Source: Oasisia sp. SBJ-2009 (taxonomy: Eukaryota > Annelida > Polychaeta > Sabellida > Siboglinidae). From it: DNA of 64,000 bases. Position 1 is the stretch's first letter. Each line of letters starts with the position of its first letter. Shown one piece after another: positions 12,436 through 24,300 of this stretch. A model generated the notes under the pieces. That model was not told the origin of the DNA. It searched no databases and saw only the letters and a list, made by a program, of their open reading frames with translations. The stretch is taken from the NCBI GenBank assembly GCA_964017155.1, contig OZ024857.1:9343690-9407689 (forward strand). Direction: 5' to 3'. Made by a program: the position numbers and the translations under genes.

Positions 12436-13393
12436 GTGCCAGGCTATGCCACATGCCAAGTGAAACACAACACTGGTGCCAGGCATGGCATTTACCGAGT
12501 GAAATACAACACGGGGGCCAGGCATGCCACTTGCCAAGTGAAACACAACACTGGTGCCAGGCATGGCATTTACCCAACGAAATACAACACTGCTGCCAGG
12601 CATGCCACTTGCCAAGTGAAACACAACACTGGTGCCAGGCATGGCATTTACCAAGTGAAATACAACACTGGTGCCAGGCATGCCACTTGCCAAGTGAAAC
12701 ACAACACTGGTGCCAGGCATGGCATTTACCAAGTGAAATACAACACTGGTGCCAGGCATGCCACTTGCCAAGTGAAACACAACACTGGTGCCAGGCATGG
12801 CATTTACCGAGTGAAATACAACACTGGTGCCAGGCATGCCACTTGCCAAGTGAAACACAACACTGGTGCCAGGCATGGCATTTACCGAGTGATATACAAC
12901 ACTGGTGCCAGGCATGCCACTTGCCAAGTGAAACACAACACTGGTGCCAGGCATGGCATTTACCGAGTGAAATACAACACTGGTGCCAGGCATGCCACTT
13001 GCCAAGTGAAACACAACACTGGTGCCAGGCATGCCACTTGCCAAGTGAAACACAACACTGGTGCCAGGCATGCCACTTGCCAAGTGAAACACAACACTGG
13101 TGCCAGGCATGGCATTTACCGAGTGAAATACAACACTGGTGCCAGGCATGCCACTTGCCAAGTGAAACACAACACTGGTGCCAGGCATGCCACTTGCCAA
13201 GTGAAACACAACACTGGTGCCAGGCATGCCACTTGCCAAGTGAAACACAACACTGGTGCCAGGCATGCCACTTGCCAAGTGAAACACAACACTGGTGCCA
13301 GGCATGCCACTTGCCAAGTGAAACACAACACTGGTGCCAGGCATGCCACTTGCCAAGTGAAACACAACACTGGTGCCAGGCATGACATTTAGT
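12436..13393. repeat. 39-bp minisatellite between convergent C2CD5 and RHNO1
   Basis: About 24 units sharing ACACTGGTGCCAGGCATG. Two unit types (CCACTTGCCAAGTGAAACAC and GCATTTACCGAGTGAAATAC) alternate as a 78-bp dimer from 12436 to about 13000; the first type dominates after that. The unit is 13 codons long, so four long frames on both strands stay open. I treat none of them as coding. Confidence 0.95.
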
Positions 13394-13582
13394 GAAACAC
13401 TGGTGCTGTTGTTATTGGAAACACTGGTGCATTTGACTTGGCAATCATGTAACGTAAGTTTCGTAACTGCAATAATATCTCGCATTTCGAAAACCCGACA
13501 GTTTATCTAAATACAATTGCTAAAACACAAAATATTGAGAATTTAAATGAAACTTTCACATGGAATGATGTTGACAGTGCCC

Positions 13583-15881
13583 TTAACATTGATGAAGTCT
13601 TGATTTACTGTTCTTATCCAGCAATCGGTAATACTTAAGGTTTCTAAGTCGCACTGGAAGTGCGTAATCTTCCACCGGTGTGTCCGCTACCAACACCGCT
13701 GGTTGTGGACGTGTTGATGTGTCTTTGATGGGTGTCTTCATGAACAGCCACAACGGTTTAGTTGTCCTTCGAGTCCTCGCCTTGTCAAGACTGCGGGAAC
13801 ACTCTTGGTTCAGTATGGGCGTATTAACACTGTTGTCACAGGCTGGTTCCTCGGTCGCATTGTCATCCAAAACACTGTCCCATGATCTCGACAGGGAAGT
13901 TGCCTGCTCTACCAGATGCATATGCGTTTGTGTTTCAGTAGAGAAAAGTCTCCTAGTCGACTGGCGAGTTTTTGGTCGCCGTTGTGTTTCACAGACTGGA
14001 GAACTGCATGCATTTGAATGTCCATCGAAAGTAGCAACATGAATGCCGCCAAGTCTGTATCTGCCAGCACTGCAGGCAATTTCTACATCAGTTGGAATCT
14101 GACAACTGGTATCAAGCAGGCTGGGTGTTGTCACACTGTTACAATTACCTACATCGTGTATTCTTCTGTCTGAACCTTTACCCAACCCACCCGATCTGCT
14201 GCGTGTTACCCTTCTGTCTACAGGAGTGTGAAATATCCCGTTGTGTGCACCAACCCCAGCGTCAATGTCATCATCGGATTTATCACAATTCACTGTTGGT
14301 GAATGCTCAGCGCCAACAAATGTGAGTTTCGTGAACTTTTGGATTATCTTTCTGCCTTGGACTGGAGGCTGCATCGAGGAGTTCTCCTTCCCTTTTGGCC
14401 GTCCCATTCGGGGGTTGAGGGCGTTTCCCCCTCGGGTCCTTGTATGTCGTCTTCTCTTCCGTTGCGACAGAGGTTGGCGGAACTGTGGCGACACCTGGCA
14501 ATAAAACGATCCGATGAGTGACAATGACACCGTTGTTTTAGAATTATGTCCATGGAATTCAAGCCGTAGGTGTCTGGATGATGGACATTTGTCTAGTGCT
14601 GGTACTGTCTGGAGTGTTTTGTAAATGTATTTAATATTATTATATCTACTGCTTATTCAAAATTTGGGCTACTTTATCATCCCTGTACTGCTACAAGTGA
14701 CTATAGCTGGCGTCAGGAAGATAAGTTATACTAACAAACAGAATCAATCTTCCATTTATTATTTGGCATACCACAGGAAAAAAATAGAGGCCTACAGTGG
14801 CACATTTACAAATGCAAGTTGGTCTCCTCTTTCTCCATATATCAAGGGTGAGTTGGCTTTGGTCCTAACCATTGATTTCTTGTTGCTGTTCCTCATTTTT
14901 CTTTTACTGCCCTGTACAACCCGTCTCTGTTGCTTGGTCTCCTTCAAATATCTTTATCTTTGAAATCTCTCCTTACATAATCATTATTTTAAACTATATC
15001 TTTCAATTCAAGCCATATTTCTAACTACACAACTGGCAATTTCTACTCACATCGACTCCTGATAAAGGCTGCCAATGGTGGATGAAACATCGATGTGAGC
15101 AGAAAGAAATATTGCTTGAATAATATATTTTCAACTTGATGAAAATGTTAACGAATATCTATAAAGATTTATGACTATTCAGTTAAGTTATGCAATTCAC
15201 ATTTAGCAGCCCAACGCTGTATAAAATGAAATGGTTGACAATCTTCAACATGTCTTCTCTATATTAGCGTCGGGGTACCTATGATCGACCGTTTTTGCGT
15301 AGTTTTCCACGTTTTATTCGCCTTTGATGTAAAGTTATGCAATTTAAATTATTCTCTATTCAAAGCATATTCATTGACGATTTCTACAAACACAAAAAAA
15401 TTGTTTGATACAATTTGGTGACAAAATACCGGGAGTGATTACCTTCTCACCCAATAGGTCACAGGGGGGTCCCTAATGATCGACCGTTCGCATTCAGCAC
15501 ATAAACTTGAGTAAAGATGCGCCCATGACATCAGTTGGAGTGTTTGTTTACACATAATAAGGTACGTAATTGTATATTATACAATTACGTACGTTAGTAC
15601 AGTAACAGTTAACACCAAATCACAAAATTTATTGCATTTATGAAACGGTCGATCATTAGGGACCCTGTCGATGAAAGGTACCCACACGCTAGTACACCAC
15701 ACAGTGTCATACCCACCCATGGGAAGTTAATGCCGTCCTCAATGGGAATCACATCGGCTGTCGGGGGGTCGTCACTGCAGAACACAGGGGAGGGGATGTT
15801 TGGGGAGCCACCTGCTGGACTTTCCACGAACTCCAGTGCTGCTTTACTTGTGGCATTCTTCTTTCGCCGCCGCCGAGCCAT
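13583..15881 (-). CDS. RHNO1: RHNO1 (RHINO) homologue, 9-1-1 clamp partner; two coding exons
   Basis: Exon 1 is 15881-15717 (55 codons) and exon 2 is 14494-13583 (303 codons plus stop), giving 358 residues against 238 in human. The donor follows TGG (GTGGGT) in phase 0; the acceptor is TTTTATTGCCAG. Residues 1-8 are MARRRRKK, like the basic start of human RHINO (MPPRKKRR). Splicing joins FPW to VSPQF, recreating the SWVSPDF motif through which human RHINO binds the 9-1-1 checkpoint clamp. The C-terminus PAVLVADTPVEDYALPV followed by LRNLKYYRLLD matches human PVLVKDTPEDKYGIKV. The centre is low-complexity, rich in S/T and basic residues. In vertebrates RHINO acts in ATR signalling at damaged DNA and in polymerase-theta end joining. 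An acceptor-like TTGTTTCAG at about 15898-15906 (-) suggests a further 5' UTR exon. The gene is convergent with C2CD5 and divergent from FOXM. The identity rests on both termini plus synteny. Confidence 0.85.
15046..15099 (+). ncRNA. Hammerhead-ribozyme-like fragment, Penelope-type, degenerate
   Basis: CTCACATC (15046-15053) pairs with GATGTGAG (15092-15099) as stem I. Between them lie CTGATAA (15059-15065; consensus CUGANGA, so G8 is A), a short hairpin CTGCC-AAT-GGTGG, and GAAACATC with the cleavage-type C at 15091. The layout matches the Penelope-element hammerheads, but the core mutation should inactivate it. Confidence 0.4.
15466..15670. mobile_element. Small foldback (MITE-like) element
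   Basis: The left end GGGTCCCTAATGATCGACCG is inverted at 15645-15667 (CGGTCGATCATTAGGGACCC). A palindrome around TACGTAATTGTA lies at 15562-15594. A diverged third copy of the terminus sits near 15275-15300. It abuts the RHNO1 exon 1 side of the intron. Confidence 0.6.
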
Positions 15882-17660
15882 GTTAGTTGTCACGTCACTG
15901 AAACAAGACATCAATGCAAATGATCCTAGTTAGTCTGGTTTCAGTGCAGACATGGTCGGTTAAATCAATAACTTTTTATGCAACCTCCAAAGTGAAAATG
16001 TATTTCCACTCTATGACTGGACATTAAAATTATTATTATTAATACAAGATGGCTTTTGTATATTTTTTAGTTTCCATTCAATGGATGCTAACTAAAACAT
16101 AAAATTTGATAAATAATGCATTCAATTAATGCATTATTTATCTACTTTTATGTTTTAGTTGTTTTTGCAAGCTTAACTCTAAGAAATAAACTTATGGATA
16201 CCAGGATACAATTATGACTATGAACATTATGCAATTAAGGGGAGGTCAGTCTGGATGGTATTTCTGGTAGTGTCATGTATGGTCCAGCCCATGCATGTTC
16301 GGCTCAGTCCGATAGATGATTTGGCCCAGGATGGTTTGGCCCACTCTGAAGGCCCACTTCACAAAAATGCAAGGGTACCGTGTTGGATGTTTTAGCCCAC
16401 GGGAGAAAGGGCAGCAAAAATCAAGGATCAAGGACAGACGATTCAACCCAGGCTCTTTGAGGAGTGATTACATTTACATATGCAAGCAAGCTCAAACTAT
16501 GGTGTAACACACCTATTTATAGAGATTTATCAATTGTGTATGAACACCCCAATACTGAGTATTAAATATAGTATTACAAAAGCTAAATAACATTTATTTA
16601 CATAATTATATCATAATTATATTAAATGTAGTATAATGAATTATAACCTTTGTGTACATATGTATGTCTATGGCCATTACCATGTCTGAGTGTGCATGCA
16701 TGCGTGCATCTACATATCTGTTTAAAAGCACATTGAAATAGTTGAGCTGTAATTATATAAATATTTAATCAATTAAAGCGTAGCAAGTCTAATTTCACAA
16801 TAGAAGCAGGATGGACGATTCGGCTCATAAAAATGCAGCTCGCCAGCACCAGTTGCAGAAACGGTTGATTCAGCCCATGCAAGCACTATAGCAGGTTGCA
16901 TTTCACTGCTTGCAGAAATGGACGATTCGGCCCAAAAGGTAACAATATTGAGGCAGAAACCTCGATCTGGCTTAATTTGGCATTATGTTTGACCATCATG
17001 TATTGCACATTGGGATGTGAGCAATATTCATCTATAAATATGACTATAATATGATTGATTAATATTACAATGAATTTAAGTAAGTTAGTGAATATACTAC
17101 GTCTAAGTGACAGAACTACTAAAAATGATATTAAATGTTATTATTCGAAAAAAATGTATTGCGTTATAATCGCCTAATCATAATAACGTAATGACGTGTT
17201 TTGTCAAAAACAAATATCGACTAATTTTTAGTAGGCCCTGGCCTGGGCCTAGTCCCTACTTGACTACTTCCCACAAAAATCTATGTATTATCACCCATCC
17301 GGTGTTGTATTTTAACCGTAGAACTAGATAAGATGCGTATTATCGCGCTGAAACAAGGAGCATATAGGATTAGCTAACTGATGATGATATGTGCATACTG
17401 TTTACTGATACGAACATGTTGGAAAACAAGTTGCAAACATGTTGGTTCACGTTTACAATTTTCAAAGTGGTAGCAACAACCGGTTGTTTTGCTTTCTAAC
17501 ATTCATTTTGATTGGTCAACTCTCTAATTGCTCAGGCAATGAAATGTCAGCTTATAAAATGACTGCGAGAATCTGACACCGTAAAGTCTCGCGGGGTTTC
17601 AGTGCGTGATGTGATTGGAGGAACGATCCAGCAGTTTCAAATTTTGAAAATGGAGGAAGC
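15882..17660. promoter_or_regulatory. Putative shared upstream region of RHNO1 and FOXM (CCAAT boxes plus CHR-like motif)
   Basis: The region lies between the divergent coding starts of RHNO1 (15881) and FOXM (18332). Two inverted CCAAT boxes (ATTGG) occur at 17511-17515, in an NF-Y-like GACCAAT context, and at 17614-17618. A near-palindromic TTTCAAATTTTGAAA at 17635-17649 contains two CHR-type hexamers (TTCAAA and TTTGAA). TATAAA is at 17553. Spaced CCAAT boxes with a CHR are the known layout of DREAM/MMB-controlled G2/M promoters, including vertebrate FOXM1. Transcription start sites cannot be read from sequence. A 20-codon ORF starts at 17650 and may be a uORF in a noncoding first exon with a possible donor (CAG|GTATCG) at 17763. 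Confidence 0.45.
16250..16940. repeat. Degenerate repeats of a GGACGATTCGGCCCA-type motif
   Basis: Related motifs (GATTTGGCCCAGG, TGGTTTGGCCCA, GGACGATTCGGCTCA, GGACGATTCGGCCCA) recur irregularly upstream of RHNO1. Their origin is unknown; possibly an old mobile element. Confidence 0.35.
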
Positions 17661-18331
17661 ACCTGTCGTCAAGCATATCAAAAGTTGTCGACACAATTTT
17701 CTTCAACAGTGATAAACCTATTACCAATATAGTTTGTTTCTTTTCTGGGTACGTTCAAGCAGGTATCGCATGGTGTGAACACAATAGCTTGTTAAACTTA
17801 ACGTACTACAAAGATAAAAGCTGAAGAAAAAGTTTGTGATTTGGGTGAACGCCCGCTCGCGGCACAGTGACCCGTCTAGACATGCTCGTTATGATTAGTG
17901 GGCGCTGTAAACTTTCTAGTTGCAAGTACAATTCTACTCCAACTCCTGCGTGCCAACAGTAACTCAATTATTTGACAAACATAAACAATCACACTCGTCA
18001 TGTTCCTTTTATGACTCAAAAGTAAAAGGTGATCTGACTAAATTTTCCAAAAATATATAAGTTGTGAAATGACTTCAAATGAGCCCGATGAAATCATGAA
18101 TGGGGCGCTTAAAAGTGTTAAGTACATTTCATAGGTATAATAAAATGAACTATATCACTACTACCCACTGTTACCAAAAATAGCACTATTTGAAAATTCA
18201 AAAGTCCAATGCAACATCATATTTGTTACTCATATCATTACTTCGCATCATCATCTACACGTACCATATATGATATCAAAATTAACTTTGCATGAACAGC
18301 ATCAATAATTTCATAAAAAGGTGTGCATATT

Positions 18332-21300
18332 ATGTTACCAGATGGTGACACTACAATGAATGACCCCAGCACTACCTCAGTTCATCAACAGCTATGCAGT
18401 GACACTATCATCATTGTGAACATTCCTCAACTCGCCCGTGAAGACAACCCGTCTCCTGTACAACTACAACCACCAGATGTTTCCGAAGCTGTCACATCCA
18501 ACCAGCAGTTAACAACCTTTGCTTCCATACAGCAGCAGATCTCAGAAACAACTGGTGCAAATAATGTGTCTTTGGAAACCAGTCAGCAATATGCCAAAGG
18601 AAAACCAGTGCTCTGTCAGCAAAGCGAAATGACAAATCGACCAGTCCGACGTAGTAACATGAACGTTGACCGGACTGCACTTGCACTGGGAGAGAGGTCA
18701 CCTGCAGAGGAGCTCTCGATGGATGTCACCCAGATAACTAGTCCAGCTGATGGTTACTTCTGTCGCGAGAATATCCTAAGAGCTCAGCAACTCTCCTCGG
18801 GATTGCTACAAGCCTCGTCCAGAAGTGAGAGAGCCTCGCTTCCACCGAACCGGGCAAGACAACAAGTTAATGGGTTCAGTACTCCACCCCCTTCCCTCCC
18901 ACAGATGAAACTGGATTTCTCTGAGGATGATGGAAATAGCAACTTAGATGCAAGTGATGTCTGCTACTTCAGTCACAAAGCAGCCGTTCACCAGACTAGT
19001 CCAGTGGTTACTACCAACAGGACGGTTGTCCCGTCATCACAGAAGCCTGCTGTCGTAACCAGGAAACAGTCAGAAACTATTATCATGAATGGCAGAGCAT
19101 CATCAACGCCAGGCCACCGCTTAGGTTTGTATTCCAATATAGTGTTGTTGTATGTGGGACCTCTTGGTCATATATTGTGTGCTAACTATTAAAGTTGCAT
19201 TTAACATAGAGCTATGAGATTTTGATTTGCCGTTTAATGGATGATCTCTACATGGTTCCTCTTAACGTCAACTTAAATGTGGAATTTTTTCTAAACAAAA
19301 AAGAACAGACAATCCTGTTCATTTAATAGGTTGATTAATGTTACCATTATCGATAAAAAACTAAGTGTAAGTTGCTCATAACATGTATACTTGACAGTTG
19401 GTGATGTGCCAGTGTTGTATACTTGACAGTTGGTGACGTGTCGGTGTTGTATACTTGACAGCTGGTGACTGTCAAGTATACAACTTGTATAAAGCCAGTG
19501 TTTTATACAAGTTTGACGGTTGGTGACGTGCTTTTATACAAGTTTGACGGTTAGTGACGTGCCAGTTTTGTATACTTGACAGCTGGTGACTGTCAAGTAT
19601 ACAACTTGTATAAAGCCAGTGTTTTATACAAGTTTGACGGTTGGTGACGTGCTTTTATACAAGTTTGACGGTTGGTGACGTGCTTTTATACAAGTTTGAC
19701 GGTTGGTGACGTGTCATTGTTGTATGTACTTGACAGTTGGTGACGTGTCATTGTTGTATACTTGACAGTTGCTGACGTGCCAGTGTTGTATACTTGACAG
19801 TTGCTGATGTGCCAATGTTTTATACTTGACAGTTGCTGACTTGCCAGTGTTGTATACTTGACAGTTGCTGACGTGCCAGTGTTGTATACTTGACAGTTGC
19901 TGACGTGCCAGTGTTGCATACTTGACAATTGGTGACGTGCCAGTGTTGTATACTTGACAGTTGGTGACGTGCCAGTGTTGTATACTTGACAGTTGGTGAC
20001 GTGCCAGTGTTGTATACTTGACAGTTGCTGACGTGCCAGTGTTGTATACTTGACAGTTGGTGATGTGCCAGTGTTGCATGCTTAACAATTGGTGACGTGC
20101 CAGTGTTATATACTTGACAGTTGGTGACGTGCCAGTGTTGTATACTTGACAGTTGGTGACGTGCCAGTGTTGTATACTTGACAGTTGGTGACATGCCAGT
20201 GTTGTATACTTGACAGTTGGTGACGTGCCAGTGTTGTATACTTGACAGTTGGTGACGTGCCAGTGTTGTATACTTGACAGTTGCTGACGTGACAGTGTTG
20301 TATACTTGACAGTTGCTGACGTGCCAGTGTTGTATACTTGACAGTTGCTGACGTGCCAGTGTTGTATATTTGACAGTTGCTGACGTGCCAGTGTTGTATA
20401 CTTGACAGTTGCTGACGTGCCAGTGTTGTATACTTGACAGTTGCTGACAAGCCAGTGTTGTATACTTGACAGTTGCTGACGTGCCAGTGTTGTATACTTG
20501 ACAGTTGCTGACGTGCCAGTGTTGTATACTTGACAGTTGCTGACGTGCCAGTGTTGTATACTTGACAGTTGCTGACGTGCCAGTGTTGTATACTTGACAG
20601 TTGCTGACAAGCCAGTGTTGTATACTTGACAGTTGCTGACGTGACAGTGTTGTATACTTGACAGTTGCTGACGTGCCAGTGTTGTATACTTGACAGTTGC
20701 TGACGTGCCAGTGTTGTATACTTGACAGTTGCTGACAAGCCAGTGTTGTATACTTGACAGTTGCTGACGTGCCAGTGTTGTATACTTGACAGTTGCTGAC
20801 GTGCCAGTGTTGTATACTTGACAGTTGCTGACGTGCCAGTGTTGTATATTTGACAGTTGCTGACGTGCCAGTGTTGTATACTTGACAGTTGCTGACGTGC
20901 CAGGTCAAGCAGAGGGTCGTATTCTAGTGGGCATGGGTGCCTCTTCTGCCAGAACTGTAGTCAGCCCTTGCTGCATCCCAAGAGAGAGCCCCACCTCTCG
21001 GACCAGACAGATTTGTGTTGTTGCTGCAGGTGCCCACCCTCAGGTGAGAAACCAATATTTTTTTCAGAACAAATACATTTTACTGGGATATTCATTCAGA
21101 TAAATAAATGGCATACTTGGGAAGGTATGCATGAAATGATAACTACCCATGGGTAAAAACCAGTTGCGTCTAAACTGCAGTGTAGAACATTGATCTACAT
21201 GTCTCTTATGTCTAGACACAACAACATTTTCGGTCACCTCCTTTAAGGGTGCTTAGCATGTGTAGTTTGGACAATTATCAAAATATGCGATGATTACTAA

Positions 21301-24300
21301 ATACGCGTTTAATATTCATATTGTGATTGTAGGTGGAAAAGGTGATCCCGTTGATAAAGTTTACTGTTATTACAAATCTTTCTAAGGCTAAGGTTATGAT
21401 GCCTGTTTTTTGCATGTCATTCACCTACTCTATCGTAACTTGGTCGCAGATGTAGGCTATGTTAGTGTAGGTTAGTAGTTGGTAATAGGGTTAGGGTAAA
21501 CTATGCAAATCTTGCCCCGGAAACAACCCCATACGTGACTAAATTACATGCACAGTGCAACACTCAGCAATGCGGAAGCACGGCAGGCAATCAGTGCCAA
21601 CTATTCCAGAGAATTATTTCGAATTAAGTATATAGACACTGCGTCTACACTGTGCCTTACCCTGAGCTGGATTAAGACTTAGCCTGTGTTAAACTAAACC
21701 AGGTTAAGAGTAGCACTTATGGACAGATACCACGATAAAACTACTGTAGATACAGCTATAAGCAGAATGTGTAATCTTATACTTAACTGGCCTCAATTAT
21801 TACAGCCTTTTAAAACTGTTTTTTCATCTTATATCAATGTGTATGTGTTTGCAATGTGATTCTACATCACTTCCGGTACAAAGAAGTCGGATTTAAGTGT
21901 TTTTATTTGTGTTTTAGAACAATTTAAACATGCAGAGTCGAAGTAAACAACGTGATGTCACTGTTGCAAACGTGGTGTGAGCTGTAGGCGCCTCCCAGAG
22001 GCACCAGAACCGCAGAGGCGATTTCTTCGACTCGGCGTGTTTAAATGGTTCTAAAACACAAATAATGTTTTTTTTGTCTGACTTCTTTGTACCGGAAGTG
22101 ATGTAGAATCATATTGCGAACACATACACATTGATATAAGGTAAAAGAAACAGTTTAAAAAGGCCGTAATAATTTAGGCAAGTTAAGTATAAGATTACCG
22201 CAGAATGATCATCACTCACGCAAGATTGTAATTAGTTGACTGATCGGAAGCATGAATCGATCAACTCTTGATAGAAACTGATTAACTGGAATACTACTAA
22301 TGTTTCAGTTACGAGAGATGGTGAACAGATACCATCGCCCCCAATACTCCTACCTCCACCTCATACAGATGGCCATCTCCAGCACCCCGGAGAAACAGAT
22401 GACACTCAAGCAGATCTATCGCTGGATTGAGGATAACTTCCTCTACTACAGCTACACTCCCAATCAGGGCTGGAAGGTAAATGGTCTAGGTTTCAGTGAC
22501 GAGGCATTTAAAAAGGTTAAGTTGTTGACACTTTAAAGTCTAATTGAAATTAATTTGTCACTTTCCTTTTTACACATCAAATGAATGCTCTTGTAAAAAT
22601 GTAATGTAGAATATAAGTTCTTAGCACAGTATCAAGTCCAGACACCATCTCGATGTTTTTTTAAGGATTCAGCTATTTAAAGGCAAAAAAAGTGAACTGT
22701 TACGTGGCATACACCTAATAGAGTTAATATAAAGTAACAATTTCCACATATACTCAATTTTTTAATGCCAGCGGTTTACTCAGAATGTGACTTTAAAGTC
22801 TAAAATTCTACCGAAATCCACTATGGCCTAGACGCTGCCATCGTTGATGGGTTAACTTGGCTTGGCCAATCAGCGCGCGGCATTCTAGGTTTCTGCTGAA
22901 GCCGGTCAGGTTCCTGCGACGTCGTTAAGGGTCAACAACTTCGAGTCTTCGTTCAGTTGGCGTAACATGTAGCAGCTGCTTAGACATGTATCTAAATATG
23001 TGGTCAAATCTATGGTAAACTTTAGTAGTAATTATGCCTTACTGTTCGGCATACGGTTGCAGTAATAGTTCCGTCAGAAATTTTGAGCTATCTTTTTTTC
23101 TTTCCCGTTGAAACAACCGGTAGTACTGAACATTGGATTCACAAATTGCGGGTACTTTAGCAGTTTAGGCCTGCACCTCGAAAAAACCCATCAAAATGGT
23201 CACCTACGATGACCAAACTTCGCAGGGCATATCTACTACACCTGTACTACGCGTATGCACTTGTAACATGATCCAAAAAATAATTAATGCCTGAAATCGA
23301 TCAAAATGTGTAAGTAAATAACGCCTCGCCTAGTCACTACTGCAACAGTGAACTCCGTCAGGTGGCGCCACCATCTTGCTGCCATTTAGCCGTGGGATCA
23401 GACCGTATTTACTTACACATTTTGATCGATTTCAGGCATTAATTATTATTTTGTGATTACGTGACAAGTGCATACGCGTAGTTCAGGTGTAGTAGATACG
23501 CCCGGCGAAGTTTGGTCATCGTAGGTAATCATTTTGATGTTTTTTCGAGGTGCGGCCGCGGGCCTAAACTGCGCACAGCGCCTCTAGATGGATTTATGAA
23601 TAACTAATATGCAAGGAATCTGTGGAGAGCGCTGAAGCTTCGTGACGTCATTCTTCGTCTAAAATGGGGTTGCTGATAGTATTTGTATGACTGGGTGTTC
23701 AAAAATATTTTGCTGGTAAACCGCTGGCGTTAAAACAATGAGTATATGTGGAAATTGTTACTTTATATAAACTCTATTAGGTGTATGCCACGAAACAGTT
23801 CACTTTGTTTTGCCTTTAATGGTCAGGACTTTTCATACACAAACGTCCACCACTGTGTGTAGTCAGGTACTCATTCCTACATTTATCTAGGGCAACAGAA
23901 TGAATGAACTTGAGAGCAAGATCAAAATTGGTAGATAACAATTTTAACTTGGGTTCTATCAATTTAGCGTTTTATGTTCTATCGACTGCCCCACAATGTG
24001 CAAAATATTAAATCTATTGATTGTGAACTCATATCCCTAAATCTGTTCAAACATGATAATTTCCATGTCACAAAACAACAAGCTAGTTAGATGTTGGTGA
24101 TGTCTCCAAAAGGAAGGGCTTCTTAGCATATGTAGGACACTTGCACTATGTACAGGTGTGGGGATTGGTTTAAGAAAAAGATAAATTCTCATGTAGCACA
24201 CTCTGATCCTCACGATTACTCAAAGCGCTTTACACATTTTAGGTTGTACCTGAAATTTAAGTCGCAGAATTCTAGAATTGTGTTCTTCGTTTTCAGAACT

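Larger units (their letters stand above)
14495..15716 (-). other. RHNO1 intron with repeat fragments
   Basis: The intron between the two RHNO1 coding exons. It contains the hammerhead-like motif at 15046-15099 and a small foldback element at 15466-15670. The rest is AT-rich without recognisable coding content. Confidence 0.7.

Noticed and set aside
12337..13485. Long repetitive frames (382, 328 and 318 codons) as a repeat-protein gene
   Set aside because: The 39-bp unit keeps several frames open on both strands; there is no signal peptide, splice support or codon bias favouring one frame.
14241..14521. Plus-strand frames opposite RHNO1 exon 2
   Set aside because: Antisense shadows; the minus frame has the RHNO1 C-terminus and consistent splicing.
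17650..17712. 20-codon ORF as the true FOXM first coding exon
   Set aside because: No donor in a phase that joins the frame of the exon at 18332; kept only as a possible uORF.
19686..20908. Minus-strand frames of 298 and 362 codons rich in SNCQVYNTGTSA
   Set aside because: They are the three-frame reading of the 32-bp minisatellite inside a FOXM intron.
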